A DNA stretch of 64,000 nucleotides from the NCBI GenBank assembly GCA_003020965.1, contig PXRL01000003.1:95346-159345 (forward strand). The letters run 5' to 3'. This document shows, piece after piece, positions 35,235 through 43,356 of this stretch (position 1 is the first letter of the stretch; the number at the start of each line of letters is the position of its first letter). A program made the translations under genes and the position numbers. The notes beneath the pieces are model-generated. The model made no database searches and was not told where the DNA came from. It saw only the letters and a program-made list of their open reading frames with translations. Source of the DNA: Halobacteriales archaeon QS_4_69_225 (GTDB taxonomy: Archaea > Halobacteriota > Halobacteria > Halobacteriales > Haloarculaceae).

Positions 35235-35315
35235 TCGAGACGAGTGCAGTCGGTACCGCAAAGCACGGCGCCAGCGCTCTCGGTCGGTGAAGCCGCCGGC
35301 GGGCGGGCCGGTGCG

Positions 35316-36434
35316 CTACAGTTCGATTTCGCCGTCGCGTATCATCCGCGCCCGCTCGGCCAGCGCCGGAACCGCCTCGCGCATCTTCGGGTACATCGGG
35401 TCGTCGGCGTTGCCCTCGAGATGCCGGCGGAAGAACATCTCCCCGAGGCCGGCCAGCTTGTACACCGCCAGCACCCAGTAGAACCGCGCGTCGTCGAACG
35501 CGAAGCCGGTCCGTCGCTCGTAGCGGTCGATCAGTTCCCGGCGGGTCGGGTAGCCGTCCCGCTCGGTGAACGTCGCCGCCAGCGTCGACGTCGACGTCGG
35601 CGGCTCGGGGTCGGTCGGCTCCCGCCAGTACGACAGCAGCCACCCGAGGTCGGTGAACGGGTCACCGAGCGTCGACATTTCCCAGTCGAAGATGGCCGCT
35701 ATCTCGGGGTCCTCGCCCGGCCCGAACATCACGTTGTCCAGCTTGTAGTCGCCGTGGACCAGCGTCGAGGGGTACTCGTCGTCGTCGGGAGCGTTGTCGT
35801 ACAGCCAGCTCATCACGTCGTACAGGGTCTCGACCTCCCGCTCGTCGGCGGTGACCTCGAAGGCCCAGGTCAGCTGCTCGGACCACCGCCGGACCTGCCG
35901 CTCGGTGAACCCGGGCGGGTAGCCGAAGTCGCCGTGTTCGAGGCCGACGGCGTCGTAGTCGACGGCATGGATCTCCGCGAGGCGGTCGACCAGCTCGACG
36001 CCGACCCGCTCGCGGGAGGCGGGGTCGGCGAAGCGGTCGGGCTCGGCGTCCCGCAACACGTCGCCGTCGGCCCGCTCCATCGCGTAGAAGTCGCTGCCGA
36101 CGACGTCGTGGTCGTCGCAGGCCAGCACCGTCGCCGGCACCCGGACGTCGGTGTCCTGGAGGGCGTCGACGACGCGGTACTCCCGGAGGACGTCGTGGGC
36201 GTTGTCGGCCGTCTCGCCCGGCGGGGGTCGCCGGACGACCAGCTCGCGGTCGCCCCAGGTGACGAACAGCGTCTCATTGGAGTGACCCTCCCGGTGGTGG
36301 CGGACCTCGAAGCGGTCGGCCGGCCCCAGTTCGTCGGCGAGATACGACCGCAGCGCCGCCTCGTCGACGATGCGGTCGAAGTAGTCGGCGCCGGTCACCG
36401 GCGCCACGCTCCGCGGACTGACATCGTAAGCCAC
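35316..36434 (-). CDS. Aminoglycoside-phosphotransferase-like kinase (ACAD10-type)
   Basis: The 372-residue APH-fold protein has VRHHREGHSNETLFVTWGDR (nucleotide loop), LVHGDYKLDNVMF (catalytic HGDxxxxN) and IAAIFDWEMSTLGDPFTDLG (metal-binding D). This subfamily is related to the kinase domain of ACAD10/11, which phosphorylates hydroxyacyl-CoAs before dehydration; the divergent acyl-CoA dehydrogenase gene next door supports the same pathway here. Start GTG 36434 lies close behind a TATA box, so the transcript is probably leaderless. Confidence 0.85.
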   Translation of the reverse strand: MAYDVSPRSVAPVTGADYFDRIVDEAALRSYLADELGPADRFEVRHHREGHSNETLFVTWGDRELVVRRPPPGETADNAHDVLREYRVVDALQDTDVRVPATVLACDDHDVVGSDFYAMERADGDVLRDAEPDRFADPASRERVGVELVDRLAEIHAVDYDAVGLEHGDFGYPPGFTERQVRRWSEQLTWAFEVTADEREVETLYDVMSWLYDNAPDDDEYPSTLVHGDYKLDNVMFGPGEDPEIAAIFDWEMSTLGDPFTDLGWLLSYWREPTDPEPPTSTSTLAATFTERDGYPTRRELIDRYERRTGFAFDDARFYWVLAVYKLAGLGEMFFRRHLEGNADDPMYPKMREAVPALAERARMIRDGEIEL

Positions 36435-36450
36435 CGTGCGCCAGCCACAC

Positions 36451-36458
36451 GTATATAT
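36451..36458 (-). promoter_or_regulatory. TATA box of the phosphotransferase gene
   Basis: gtatatat (minus-strand atatatac), 17-24 nt before GTG 36434. Confidence 0.5.
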
Positions 36459-36518
36459 CCGCCGCCACCGGGGGTCGTCGGACCCCTCATTTACATCGCT
36501 GTGCCACGAAACGGAGGT

Positions 36519-37835
36519 ATGGAGTACCACGACTCCCCGACGGCGACGGAGCTGGCCGCGCGGGCCCGCGAGTTCGTCGACGAGGTCGTCATCCCGACCG
36601 AGCGCGACCACCTGGGCGACGGCCCGGTCGGCGAGGACGTCATCGCGGAGCTGCGCGAGGAGGCCCGCCGCCGGGAACTCTACTGCCCGCAGATCGACGA
36701 GACCCACGGCGGCATGGGCCACGACCTCCGGGACGTACTGCCGCTGTTCGAGGAGGCCGGCCGGTCGCTGCTCGGCGCGGCGGCCATGCGGGTCGACGCC
36801 CCCGACGAGGGCAACATGCACACCCTCGAGCTCGTCGGCACCGAACGCCAGAAGGAAGAGTGGCTGGAGCCGCTGGTCGCCGGGGAGATCCGGTCGGGGT
36901 TCGCCATGACCGAGCCGCGGCAGGGCGGCGGCTCAGACCCGAAGATGCTCGCGACCACCGCCGAGAAGGACGCCGTCGAGCGGAGCTCGACGAGCCCTGC
37001 AGTGCCGGAGGCACAGCAGGACGCCGCCGAGGGGAGCCCGACGAGCACCGCGTCGCCCGAGGCGACGCGGGACGGCGACGAGTACGTCATCGACGGCCAC
37101 AAGTGGTGGACGACCCAGGGAAGCCACGCCGACGTCCTGCTGGTGATGGCCGTCACCGACCCGGACGTCCACCCGTACGAGGGCGCGTCCATCTTCCTGG
37201 TGCCGACCGATGCCGACGGCGTCGAGCTGGTGCGGGATATCCCGCACCTGGGGCCGGACCTCGACGGCCACGGCCACGCGGAGTTCCGCTTCGACGGCGT
37301 CCGGGTCCCCGCGGAGAACCTGCTCGGCGACGAGAACGCCGGCTTCGCGATCGCCCAGCAGCGGCTCGGCCCGGCGCGGCTGACCCACTGCATGCGCTTT
37401 TCGGGGATGGCGCGGCGGGCGCTCACGGTCGCCAAAGCGTACATGAGCGACCGGGAGGCGTTCGGCTCGACGCTGTCGGAAAAGCAGTCCCTCCGGTACG
37501 ACATCGCGGACGCGGAGACGCGGCTCCACGCCGCCCGGACGATGGTGCGACACGCCGCCGAGGAGCTCGACCGCGGCAGCCAGGCCCGCGTGCCGGTCTC
37601 GATGTCGAAGCTGTTCGCCGCCGACGTCGCCGCGGAGGCCATCGACCTGGCGGTGCAGTGCTGCGGCGGCGCCGGCATCTCCCGGGACCTCCCGCTGGCG
37701 GACTTCTACGAGGCCGTCCGGGCCTTCCGGATCGTCGACGGCGCCGACGAGGTCCACCAGCGCGTCATCGCCCGCGAGGCCTTCGACGGCGCCGACGAAC
37801 ACGCGGACGAACTGGAGAACCTCCCAACGTTCTAA
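36519..37835 (+). CDS. Acyl-CoA dehydrogenase (ACAD10/11-like) with a repeated insertion
   Basis: The 438-residue protein has SGFAMTEPRQGGGSDPKML, HKWWTTQGSHADVLLVMAVT, AQQRLGPARLTHCMRFSGMA and GGAGISRDLPLADFYEAVRA, the flavin and substrate regions of acyl-CoA dehydrogenases. Between AEKD and GDEYVIDG an extra segment of about 34 residues consists of two similar 17-codon units (DAVERSSTSPAVPEAQQ and DAAEGSPTSTASPEATR); it lies in a surface loop. It pairs with the divergent kinase gene. The TAA is followed at once by structured repeat copy B. Confidence 0.9.
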   Translation: MEYHDSPTATELAARAREFVDEVVIPTERDHLGDGPVGEDVIAELREEARRRELYCPQIDETHGGMGHDLRDVLPLFEEAGRSLLGAAAMRVDAPDEGNMHTLELVGTERQKEEWLEPLVAGEIRSGFAMTEPRQGGGSDPKMLATTAEKDAVERSSTSPAVPEAQQDAAEGSPTSTASPEATRDGDEYVIDGHKWWTTQGSHADVLLVMAVTDPDVHPYEGASIFLVPTDADGVELVRDIPHLGPDLDGHGHAEFRFDGVRVPAENLLGDENAGFAIAQQRLGPARLTHCMRFSGMARRALTVAKAYMSDREAFGSTLSEKQSLRYDIADAETRLHAARTMVRHAAEELDRGSQARVPVSMSKLFAADVAAEAIDLAVQCCGGAGISRDLPLADFYEAVRAFRIVDGADEVHQRVIAREAFDGADEHADELENLPTF

Positions 37836-38045
37836 AACCACTTTTTGCACGCGAGCACGGGTTCGCCGCCGGAAGGCGGCGAACACCGGCTCGCGGCAAA
37901 AACGTGGGGAAAATATGCGCGCGTGCTCCTGCCGCGACGCCTCCGGCGTCGCGTTAGTCCGCGCGCGCTACGCTGACTCGGCCTTCGGCCTCGTCAGCGA
38001 GAACCGCCTCGGGGGCGTTCTTCGAACGCCCCGCTCGGCGGATGC
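37836..38045 (+). repeat. Structured repeat element copy B, directly after the acyl-CoA dehydrogenase stop
   Basis: Order: ccacttttt (37838-37846), a two-part hairpin (gcgagc/gctcgc outside, ttcgccgcc/ggcggcgaa inside), the 36-nt block shared with copy A (37895-37930), hairpin gcgacgcc/ggcgtcgc, the 17-nt anchor 37956-37972, stem ctgac...ggcc/ggcc...gtcag, anchor 38001-38017, stem ggggcgttc/gaacgcccc and the end ctcggcggatgc (38034-38045). Every stem differs in sequence from copy A yet still pairs. The remaining 38046-38154 shows nothing recognisable. Confidence 0.78.
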
Positions 38046-38154
38046 TACCAAGGACTGATAGCCATCTACGCGTATTAGTGAAGAGGGCATTGTTTACAGT
38101 GCGTACTGATTCGTCAAAATACATATCTCCTCGTGCATACCGTCGAGTCCCAAA

Positions 38155-38853
38155 TCAGGCCTCCTCGATGCGCTCACGCATCCGTCCGCCGATGTCCGGT
38201 TCGTCGCCGTCGCCGCTTATCGTCACGCCGCTGGTGATGATGGCCTGCAGCCCCTCCTCGACGCCGATATCGATGTCGTGGACCCGGTCGCGGGAGACAT
38301 AGATGACGAACCCGCCCATCACGGGGTTGGGACCCATCGGGAGAAAGAGGCTCATCATCCCCTCCTCGGCGTGGTCGACGCTCCGCTCGAGGTACTCCGG
38401 GGCGTCGGCGGTGACGAACGCCATCGTGTAGGAACCCTCGCTGGGGTACTCGACGAGCTTCACGTCCCGGAAGCTCTCCTCGCCGTCGGCGACGGTCTCG
38501 CTCATCTCCCGGAAGCCGCCGTAGACGTTGCCGACGCCCGGAATCGACTCGACGGCCCGGTGGAAGAGGTCCGCCGCCGTCGAGCCGTACGGCAGCGTCT
38601 CGACGGCCGCCCCGAGCAGCCCGACGACCGCCAGCGCCAGCAGGAGGGTCAGCAGGTCCGCCGGGACCCCCTCGACGCCGACGACCTGCCCGATTTTCGA
38701 GGCCACCGGCGTGAGGTAGCCCGAGAGAAACTGGAAGATGAAGGCCGCGATGCCGACCGTCAGCAGCGCCGGGATCACGAGTACTGCGCCGGTCACGAAG
38801 TAGCTCTTGAGCCGCTCCGTCGGGGACCGCTCGGAGGGTAACGCCCCACTCAT
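38155..38853 (-). CDS. DUF502 family membrane protein
   Basis: The 232-residue protein has a first membrane segment (YFVTGAVLVIPALLTVGIAA), a second (LLTLLLALAVVGLLGAAVET), the conserved RAVESIPGVGNVYGGFREMS, and a soluble C-terminal domain with MSLFLPMGPNPVMGGFVIYV. DUF502 proteins are widespread in bacteria, archaea and plants, where relatives (LIKE COV) are involved in Golgi trafficking; the prokaryotic role is unknown. Monocistronic by spacing. Confidence 0.9.
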   Translation of the reverse strand: MSGALPSERSPTERLKSYFVTGAVLVIPALLTVGIAAFIFQFLSGYLTPVASKIGQVVGVEGVPADLLTLLLALAVVGLLGAAVETLPYGSTAADLFHRAVESIPGVGNVYGGFREMSETVADGEESFRDVKLVEYPSEGSYTMAFVTADAPEYLERSVDHAEEGMMSLFLPMGPNPVMGGFVIYVSRDRVHDIDIGVEEGLQAIITSGVTISGDGDEPDIGGRMRERIEEA

Positions 38854-38912
38854 ACGTGGATTTGGCGGCCGCCGCCGGTAATAATCTGTCCTCGGCTCGC
38901 CCGCCGTCGGAA

Positions 38913-39692
38913 TCAGAACGTGAACAGATCGATGCCGCCGGTGACGCCGACGACCTGGCCGGTGATGTAGCCCGCCTGCTCGCTTGCAAGATACGCCACG
39001 AGGTTGGCGACGTCGGCCTCGGTACCGAGCTTCCGCATCGGGGTCGCCTTCGCGATGCGGGCGAAGTGCTCGTCGACCTCCTCGAGCTGGTCGATCGGCA
39101 GCTCCGCCAGCTGGTCAACGACGATACTCGGCGCGATGACGTTGGAGGTGATGCCGTGCTGGGCGCCCTCCAGCGCCAGCGTCTTGCCGAAGCCGATGAG
39201 CCCGGCCTTCGTCGCCGCGTACGACAGTTGGCCGAAGCCGCCCTGCCAGCCGGCCATCGAGGACATGCTGATGATGCGGCCCCACTCGCGTTCCTTCATC
39301 CGGGGGTAGACCTCGCGGGTGACGTTGTAGGCGCCCGTCAGGTTCACCGAGAGGTCGCGGTCCCAGATGTCGTCGTCGAAGTCCTCGATTCTGTCGCGGG
39401 CGTCGACCATGCCGGCGTTGTTCACCAGTACGTCGACGCCGCCGGTTTCCGCCTCGATTGCGGCGACGGTGTCGGCGACGTCCTCGCGGTCGGTGAGGTC
39501 GCACTCGACGGCGTGGGCGGTGCCGTCGAGGTCCGTCTCGACCTCGCTGACGACGTTTTCTGCCTTCTCCAGCGCCACGTCGAGGACGACCACCTCGGCG
39601 CCCTCCGCGGCGAGCACGCGACAGTCCTCGCTTCCGATGCGTCCGGCCCCGCCCGTCACGAGTGCGGTCCTGTCGTCGAGTCCGAAATCCAT
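38913..39692 (-). CDS. SDR-family oxidoreductase (beta-ketoacyl reductase-like)
   Basis: The 259-residue Rossmann protein has the NAD(P) site TALVTGGAGRIGSE, the VLVNNAGMVDARD motif, catalytic Ser in IISMSSMAGWQ and YAATK (YxxxK). VVVLDVALEKAE with an acidic residue after strand 2 suggests NAD preference. Beta-oxidation or ketoacyl chemistry is plausible from the neighbouring acyl-CoA genes, but the substrate is unknown. No overlap with neighbours. Confidence 0.87.
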   Translation of the reverse strand: MDFGLDDRTALVTGGAGRIGSEDCRVLAAEGAEVVVLDVALEKAENVVSEVETDLDGTAHAVECDLTDREDVADTVAAIEAETGGVDVLVNNAGMVDARDRIEDFDDDIWDRDLSVNLTGAYNVTREVYPRMKEREWGRIISMSSMAGWQGGFGQLSYAATKAGLIGFGKTLALEGAQHGITSNVIAPSIVVDQLAELPIDQLEEVDEHFARIAKATPMRKLGTEADVANLVAYLASEQAGYITGQVVGVTGGIDLFTF

Positions 39693-39749
39693 CGTCTCCG
39701 GTATTCGCCGGTCGGCCGTTAAGCGTTCCGACGGCGATGGGCGGGCGGT

Positions 39750-40439
39750 TCAGGCCCCCCGGCCCGCCACGACCCCGGGCAGGTCCCGGAGGTCGTCGAG
39801 CTCGTGGGTCGCCGCCGGCCCCCGGGCGTCGGCGCCGAAGGCGGCGGCGTCGACCCTGACCGCGGCGGCGCCGGCGACATCGTGCTCGTAGCGGTCGCCG
39901 ACCAACAGCGCCGCATCCGGCGCGACGTCCAGCGCCGCGAGGGCGTCCCGGAACATCCGCTCGTCGGGCTTGGTGAAGCCGACCGCCTCGGAGGTGGTAA
40001 CGTGGGCCACCCGATCCCGGATGCCGAGCGTCGCCAGGGCGGTTTCGGCTTCCCGGGTGTCGATGTCGGAGACGATTGCCTGTGCGACGCCGAGGTCCGC
40101 GAGCCGCTCGACGGTCCCGACGGCGCCGTCGACCGGCCGGAGGGCGGCGCCGGTGGCCCGCTCGAAGGTCCGCTGCCAGCCGTCCGGCGGGTCGCCGTCG
40201 AACAGCGCCGCCGTCGCCGTCCGGTAGCCCTCGCGGGCGGGCCGGTACGCCGTTCCCTCGCGGCCGCGGAAGTGCTCGCCGAGGGTCTCCCGCCATGTTG
40301 CGAGCGCGGCCTCGCGGTCGAGGTCGTGGGCGTCGGCGAGCTCGGCGACGAAGGCGGCGTAGCCCGCCCGGACCGACGCCAGCTCGACCAGCACGCCTCC
40401 GATGTCCCACAGGACGGCCTCGTAGCGGGTGTCGCTCAC
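39750..40439 (-). CDS. HAD-superfamily hydrolase
   Basis: The 229-residue protein has LWDIGGVLVELASVRAGYAA, where the motif I aspartate pair DxD is D-I-G, so the second Asp is missing; IVSDIDTREAETAL (motif II), FTKPDERMF (Lys) and LLVGDRYEHDVAGA (motif IV) are present. The DxG form suggests altered or lost phosphatase chemistry, or haloacid/epoxide-type activity. Start GTG 40439 overlaps the MBL stop (GTGA), so the two are coupled. Confidence 0.8.
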   Translation of the reverse strand: MSDTRYEAVLWDIGGVLVELASVRAGYAAFVAELADAHDLDREAALATWRETLGEHFRGREGTAYRPAREGYRTATAALFDGDPPDGWQRTFERATGAALRPVDGAVGTVERLADLGVAQAIVSDIDTREAETALATLGIRDRVAHVTTSEAVGFTKPDERMFRDALAALDVAPDAALLVGDRYEHDVAGAAAVRVDAAAFGADARGPAATHELDDLRDLPGVVAGRGA

Positions 40440-41398
40440 GCGTCGTAGCGGCGGACGCCGTCGACGGTCTCGCTCGTCACGGCGCCGATCCGCTCGAGGT
40501 GCGCCAGCGCGCTCATCGTCTCCGGGACGAGGTACCTGACGTCGCGGTCGCCGGCGAGGGTCATCGCGACCGCCGGCACGGTGGCGTGACCGTCGGCGAC
40601 GAGGTCGCGGACGCCCTCGAGGCGGTCGGCGAGGCTGCGGCGGTCCCGCTCGACGACCCCCGCGAGGTCGTCGTGGACGGGGCCGTGGCCGGGATAGACG
40701 CGATCGACGTCGAGGGCCGCCAGCCGATCGAGGGCGTCGTCGAAGGCGTCGAACGCCTCGCGGTGGCCGTCGTCGAGGCCGTCGTGCATCACGACCGGGC
40801 GGAACGGCTCGATGCCCATGTCGCCGGCCAGCAGGACGGCCGCGCCGTCGATCTCGGTCCGGTAGCCGAGGTGGTCGGCCTGGTGGCCGGGGACGTGCAC
40901 CGCCTCGACGGCGAGGCCGCCGACGGTCGCCCGCTCGCCGGGGTCGAGCCAGACGTCCACGCGGTCGGGGTTCAGGAGCGCCGAGTCCCGCTCCAGGGAG
41001 TCGACGGCCATCTCGACGGCGGTCTCCCGCAGGTCCTCGGGAAAGCCCGCGGCGACGCAGTTGTGCCGGACCCGGGCCGCCAGGTCGTCGGGGTCGCGGG
41101 CGAACCGCTCGCGGACGCCCGCCGGCGCGTGAACGGTCGGGTCGCCCTCGGCCAGCACCGTCGGCACCTGGCCGATGTGGTCGACGTGGGGATGGGTGAC
41201 GAGGACGTGTTCGACGTCGCCGGGTTCGAAATCGAGGTCGGCCAGCCGATCGCGGAAGGCCGCCTCGCGGTCCGGCGTCGCGGCGTCGACGAGGATCGGC
41301 TCCGGGCCGTCCACCAGATAGCAGGCGACGTGGCCGGGCGGCCAGTCGACGTCGAAAGCGAGCCGGTGGACGCGACCCTGTTCGCTCCGAGACTTCAT
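40436..41398 (-). CDS. MBL-fold hydrolase (glyoxalase II/LACTB2-like)
   Basis: The 320-residue protein has VLVTHPHVDHIGQVPTVLAE (zinc motif HxHxDH), VHVPGHQADHLGYR, LLAGDMGIEP and VYPGHGPVHDD, plus a C-terminal winged-helix segment (HATVPAVAMTLAGDRDVRYL) as in LACTB2-like proteins. Such enzymes hydrolyse thioesters or cleave RNA; with the acyl-CoA genes nearby a thioesterase role is attractive but unproven. First gene of a two-gene unit with the HAD gene. Confidence 0.85.
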   Translation of the reverse strand: MKSRSEQGRVHRLAFDVDWPPGHVACYLVDGPEPILVDAATPDREAAFRDRLADLDFEPGDVEHVLVTHPHVDHIGQVPTVLAEGDPTVHAPAGVRERFARDPDDLAARVRHNCVAAGFPEDLRETAVEMAVDSLERDSALLNPDRVDVWLDPGERATVGGLAVEAVHVPGHQADHLGYRTEIDGAAVLLAGDMGIEPFRPVVMHDGLDDGHREAFDAFDDALDRLAALDVDRVYPGHGPVHDDLAGVVERDRRSLADRLEGVRDLVADGHATVPAVAMTLAGDRDVRYLVPETMSALAHLERIGAVTSETVDGVRRYDA

Positions 41399-41522
41399 TC
41401 GCCGGAAGGTAACGTCCTCGAGTCATAAGGCTTCGTTTTGCCGCGGCCGCCTATGGCCTTCCATTGTTCAGTACTCGGCGGCCGTGGCTACCTTTATCAG
41501 CGCCGACCCGGAACGTCGGGGC

Positions 41523-41573
41523 ATGGTACCTACATCCACGGGCGTCGTCGAGGCGCGTGAGCGGCGGTGCTGA
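41523..41573 (+). CDS. Possible 16-residue leader peptide before an SDR gene
   Basis: ATG 41523 encodes MVPTSTGVVEARERRC and its TGA (41571-41573) overlaps the GTG of the SDR gene. A tttatc box lies about 28 nt upstream, so the transcript should begin here rather than at the SDR start. It could instead mean a frameshifted N terminus of the SDR. Confidence 0.3.
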   Translation: MVPTSTGVVEARERRC

Positions 41574-42343
41574 GCCAGTACAGCGTCGCGGGTAAGACCG
41601 CGGTGATCACCGGCTCGAGCCAGGGCATCGGCGCGGTGACCGCAAAGCGGTTCGCCGACGAGGGGGCGAACGTCGTCGTCACCTCCCGTTCGCAGGAGGA
41701 CGTCGAGGCGGTGGCCGCCGAGATCAACGACAGCGACCGGCCCGGCGAGGCCATCGCCGTCGAGTGCGACGTCCGGGACCGCGAAGCCGTCGAGGCGCTG
41801 CTGGACGCCACCGTCGAGGAGTTCGGCGGCATCGACTCGATGGTCAACAACGCCGGCGCCTCGTTCATGGCCGGCTTCGACGACATCTCCGAGAACGGCT
41901 GGAAGACCATCGTCGATATCAACCTCCACGGCACGTTCCACTGCTCGCAGGCCGCCGGCGAGCGGATGCAGGACGACGGCGGCGGTTCCATCGTCAACCT
42001 CGCGTCCGTCGCCGGCACGGACGGCGCGCCGTACATGAGCCACTACGGCGCCGCCAAGGCCGGCGTGATCAACCTGACGACGACGCTGGCCTACGAGTAC
42101 GCCGGCCACGGCATCCGGGTCAACTGCGTCGCACCGGGGTTCGTCGCTACGCCCGGCGTCGAGTCCCAGATGGGCGTCGCCGCCGACGACGTCGACCGCG
42201 GCAAGGTCGAACGCCGGATGGGTCGCTCCGAGGAGATCGCCGACATCGTCCAGTTCCTCGCCAGCGAGGCCTCCTCCTACGTCGTCGGCGAGACAATCAC
42301 CGCGAAGGGCGTCCCCGACATCGAGGAGAGCCCGGAGATGTAG
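41567..42343 (+). CDS. SDR-family oxidoreductase
   Basis: The 258-residue protein has the cofactor loop TAVITGSSQGIGAVTAKRFA, VVVTSRSQED (Arg after strand 2, favouring NADP), SMVNNAGASFMAG, catalytic IVNLASVAGTDGAPYMSHYG with YxxxK (YGAAK) and the C-terminal VVGETITAKGVPDIE. Reduces a carbonyl or oxidises an alcohol; substrate unknown. The GTG start follows a short upstream frame that overlaps it; no other in-frame start is better. Confidence 0.86.
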   Translation: MLSQYSVAGKTAVITGSSQGIGAVTAKRFADEGANVVVTSRSQEDVEAVAAEINDSDRPGEAIAVECDVRDREAVEALLDATVEEFGGIDSMVNNAGASFMAGFDDISENGWKTIVDINLHGTFHCSQAAGERMQDDGGGSIVNLASVAGTDGAPYMSHYGAAKAGVINLTTTLAYEYAGHGIRVNCVAPGFVATPGVESQMGVAADDVDRGKVERRMGRSEEIADIVQFLASEASSYVVGETITAKGVPDIEESPEM

Positions 42344-42420
42344 CCGACGGCTCCGGCAGGCTGGCGGCCCCGGGGGGTCGCTGGGACGACTACTTGTCGA
42401 CGCCGGCCCCGTAAGGGGGT

Positions 42421-43186
42421 ATGACGGACAGCTGCACGGGCGCGGACCTGTTCGTGGACGCCCTCGAGCGGTACGGGGTCGGACACGTCTTCGGCAACCC
42501 GGGAACGACCGAGCTGCCGATCGTGGACGCCCTTTCGGGGACGACCTCGAGCACGTCCCCGGGCTGCAGGAGGATGTCGCCACGGGGATGGCGACGGGCT
42601 ACGCCTCGACGCGGCGGTACCACGCCGACGGCGAGACCCGCTCGTTGAAGGCGGAACTGGTCGACGCGATGCGGGCCGTTGACCCCGACGTCTACGTCGT
42701 CGACGAGGGCGTCACCGCGAAGTTCGCGCTGTTGACCCGCTTTCCGCTCGACGCCGAGGGCTACCTCTCGAACAAGGGCGGCGGCCTCGGCTACGGCCTG
42801 CCGGCGGCCGTCGGCGCCGCAATCGCCGAATCGACCCGGGACGACCCCCGGACCGTCGTCGGTTACGTCGGCGACGGCTCCTACCCCTACTACCCGAACG
42901 CGATCTACTCGGCGGTCCGCCAGGACGTCGACCTGACGGTCGTCGTCTCCGACAACCGCAACTACCGCATCCTCAAGAACGGCACCATAGCGATGCTGGG
43001 CGGCGACGAGGACGACCACGAGTTCGTCGGGATGGACTTCGACCCCCACGTCGACATCCCGAAGAACGCCGAGAGCCACGGTGCCCGCGGGCACCTCGTC
43101 GAGACGCCCGAAGCGTTCCCGAGGTTTACGAGGCAACCCTCGGACGCGATGGCACCGACGTCATCGACGTGCTCGTCCACGACTGA
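42421..43186 (+). pseudogene. Thiamine-diphosphate enzyme (benzoylformate decarboxylase/IlvB-like), deleted and frameshifted
   Basis: ATG 42421 starts a normal N terminus (DALERYGVGHVFGNPGTTEL with the catalytic Glu). A one-base loss near 42540 shifts frame into HVPGLQEDVATGMATGYAST; after RRYHAD the sequence jumps to GETRSLKAELVDAMRAVDPD of the C-terminal domain, so about 300 residues are missing. The TPP site GYVGDGSYPYYPNAIYSAVR remains. A second one-base loss near 43119 shifts to TLGRDGTDVIDVLVHD and the stop at 43184. No active enzyme can be made. Confidence 0.82.
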
Positions 43187-43356
43187 CCCTGGTCCGACGG
43201 TTTATACCCGAGGCCGCGACCAAGCGGCCCGTGCGCTGAGCAACGCCGGCGGGCCGCCGAGGCGGGAGCGCGACCCGAGGTCCGCCGCGAGTCAGGGTCG
43301 CCTGTTCGCGGTGCCGGAACGGCAAGCGTTTCACGCCGGCCGGGAGAACCACGACC

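Noticed and set aside
37895..37930. Conserved peptide GKNVGKICARAP encoded by the 36-nt block
   Set aside because: The block is identical at every base in both copies, including codon third positions, and the flanking frames differ, so conservation acts on nucleic acid and not on a peptide.
43187..43356. Possible further copy of a structured repeat between the TPP pseudogene and the EamA gene
   Set aside because: The stretch is GC-rich and has short inverted pairs, but none of the anchors of either repeat family is present.
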